Of a stretch of 64,000 nucleotides of DNA, positions 62,721 through 64,000 are shown piece by piece. Made by a program: the position numbers and the translations under genes. The DNA is from Hymenolepis diminuta. Lineage: Eukaryota; Platyhelminthes; Cestoda; Cyclophyllidea; Hymenolepididae. The DNA is taken from the NCBI GenBank assembly GCA_900708905.1, contig CAADRB010000084.1, positions 1 through 64,000 on the forward strand. The letters run 5' to 3'. The notes under the pieces are model-generated. The model had not been told where the DNA came from and searched no databases. It saw only the letters and a list, made by a program, of their open reading frames with translations. The number at the start of each line of letters is the position of its first letter. The first letter of the stretch is position 1.

Positions 62721-64000
62721 TTTAATACGTGTGCTTGTGAAGTACAAAGCTTATTTTATCAAGTTAATTAGTTATTAATTAAATTGTGTAATTGGATTTT
62801 CTAACCATATGAAAGTGGGAAAATTTAACATCTGACAATGGAATAATTAATTATTAAATTCTCTAATCTAGCGGTAATGATAAATCAGTCATTGCGTTCT
62901 CATTCGTCAGATGCTCTTGAGAAAATGCCAACAAAAACCATTTGCTTATGTCTGGTATTGCTAAAACGTTAAGGACTATGAAGTGTGCATCTGAAAATGG
63001 TAAGAAAACACAGGAATCTTAATAAACCATCTGAAATTAATAAGCGCCGGACATGAAAGATCTATGCTCATATGTTTGAGTAGTAAATGGTAGTATGATG
63101 ACAAACAAACTGATCTTCTTAGTCTTCGGATCCATATGATGAAATTAACTTCTAAATGTACGGGTATAATCCAAAATGACCATAGGTCTCTATTATTCAA
63201 ATTAACGACCCAGCTTTAGGTCAGGAATTATAGAAATCTGTGAAGTTTGATTATTCTAAAGGGATTAGAGAATCTTCAAGTATTTTAATGACTTGTTAGA
63301 GGATGGTGAGTGAAGATGGGAGATCTAATGAAGTGACCGCTTTTAATGATATCTAAATTGCAAAATAAATTCTGGTAAAGATAAATCGAAATAGTGTGAA
63401 TGTGTCCTAAAGAAGGATTTCATTCTTTCTAATTCGGCAATTATTAATTTTATGCGCTAACCCTTGGTCTTTATAGTATAATAGAAAGCTATTTCGTTAA
63501 ACTCTCGTGAGAAATGAAGCTTGAGTTCATTCCGAGCCTAGAAATGGATTTGCATGGTTGAGAAAACTTTTCAATAAGTTTGATATTTCTGTAAAATAAG
63601 GTTCGTCTGTCCTGTCGTATTTCTAAGGTGTCCAGTCCCTGACACTTTGACTCTTCAAAATATGGCTAGACTACAGGTGCTTCAGACTCGGAGAAAGATA
63701 AGACAGAAGTTTATTAATTTGTCAAAATCTTCACTTGAATGCAACCAAAGTTGATGCGGAAGGTCAAAACATCACCAGAACGATGGCAGTTTTGTCCCAA
63801 ATAACCGTCAATTTGTCAAGATTGGCGTGGGCAAGCGTATTGATGAGGATGAAAGGCGACCTGGAGATAACCCATAGGAATTGATCACATTGAGGCAAAA
63901 GAACTCTGCAATGTTGAACTTTTTATCAGCTTTATATCAGATATATCACTGAATTATCAAAATACGTTGCTAGTAATCGGTCTCCGATTAATTATTCAAG
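62721..64000. other. Gene-free AT-rich end of the window
   Basis: No supportable gene. The minus-strand frame 62976-63200 has no splice or family support. Confidence 0.35.

Noticed and set aside
1..64000. CRISPR arrays, operons, ribosome-binding sites or other bacterial features
   Set aside because: The window has spliced eukaryotic genes and no regularly spaced direct repeats.

Overview
The window looks like nuclear DNA from an AT-rich invertebrate animal. Genes are split by GT-AG introns, there are no operon-like gene arrays, and a Tc1/mariner relic plus a dispersed tRNA-derived SINE-like family are present. Two minus-strand genes have very short introns (30-40 nt) beside genes with kilobase introns, and one gene is built only of short exons whose lengths are multiples of three. 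Both habits are well known in parasitic flatworms, so a platyhelminth is my best guess. It is an inference, not a demonstration.

Layout. (1) 252-656, plus: a small three-exon gene for a predicted secreted protein. (2) 845-1340 and 19840-20290: two diverged copies of one LTR-like repeat. (3) 4671-19193, plus: the most striking locus, a 21-exon gene in which every intron is phase 0. It encodes a roughly 555-residue, basic, Ser/Asn/Pro/Arg-rich protein made largely of degenerate exon-sized repeats with an S-P-R-N core. (4) 20350-25458, plus: a divergent actin-related protein, closest in organisation to the Arp10 (dynactin pointed-end) type. (5) 27951-29422, minus: a five-exon gene with two tandem FAR1/MULE-type zinc-binding domains and no transposase core. 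(6) 29967-30581, minus: a four-exon gene for an unrecognised 114-residue protein, with an ETS-type promoter motif upstream. (7) 32226-32786, plus: a weak two-exon candidate. (8) 34122-35446: a complete but inactivated mariner-family transposon with terminal inverted repeats.

From about 35.4 kb to the end I find no convincing gene. This gene desert holds scattered SINE-like copies, microsatellites and about ten islands of higher GC and pyrimidine-rich sequence. Several islands carry exact or near-exact TGATTGACAG (PBX-MEIS type) or ATCAATCGAT words, so the desert may be regulatory DNA or a giant intron of a developmental gene outside the window.

All gene models here were made by eye from splice signals and reading-frame continuity. 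There is no transcript or homology search behind them.
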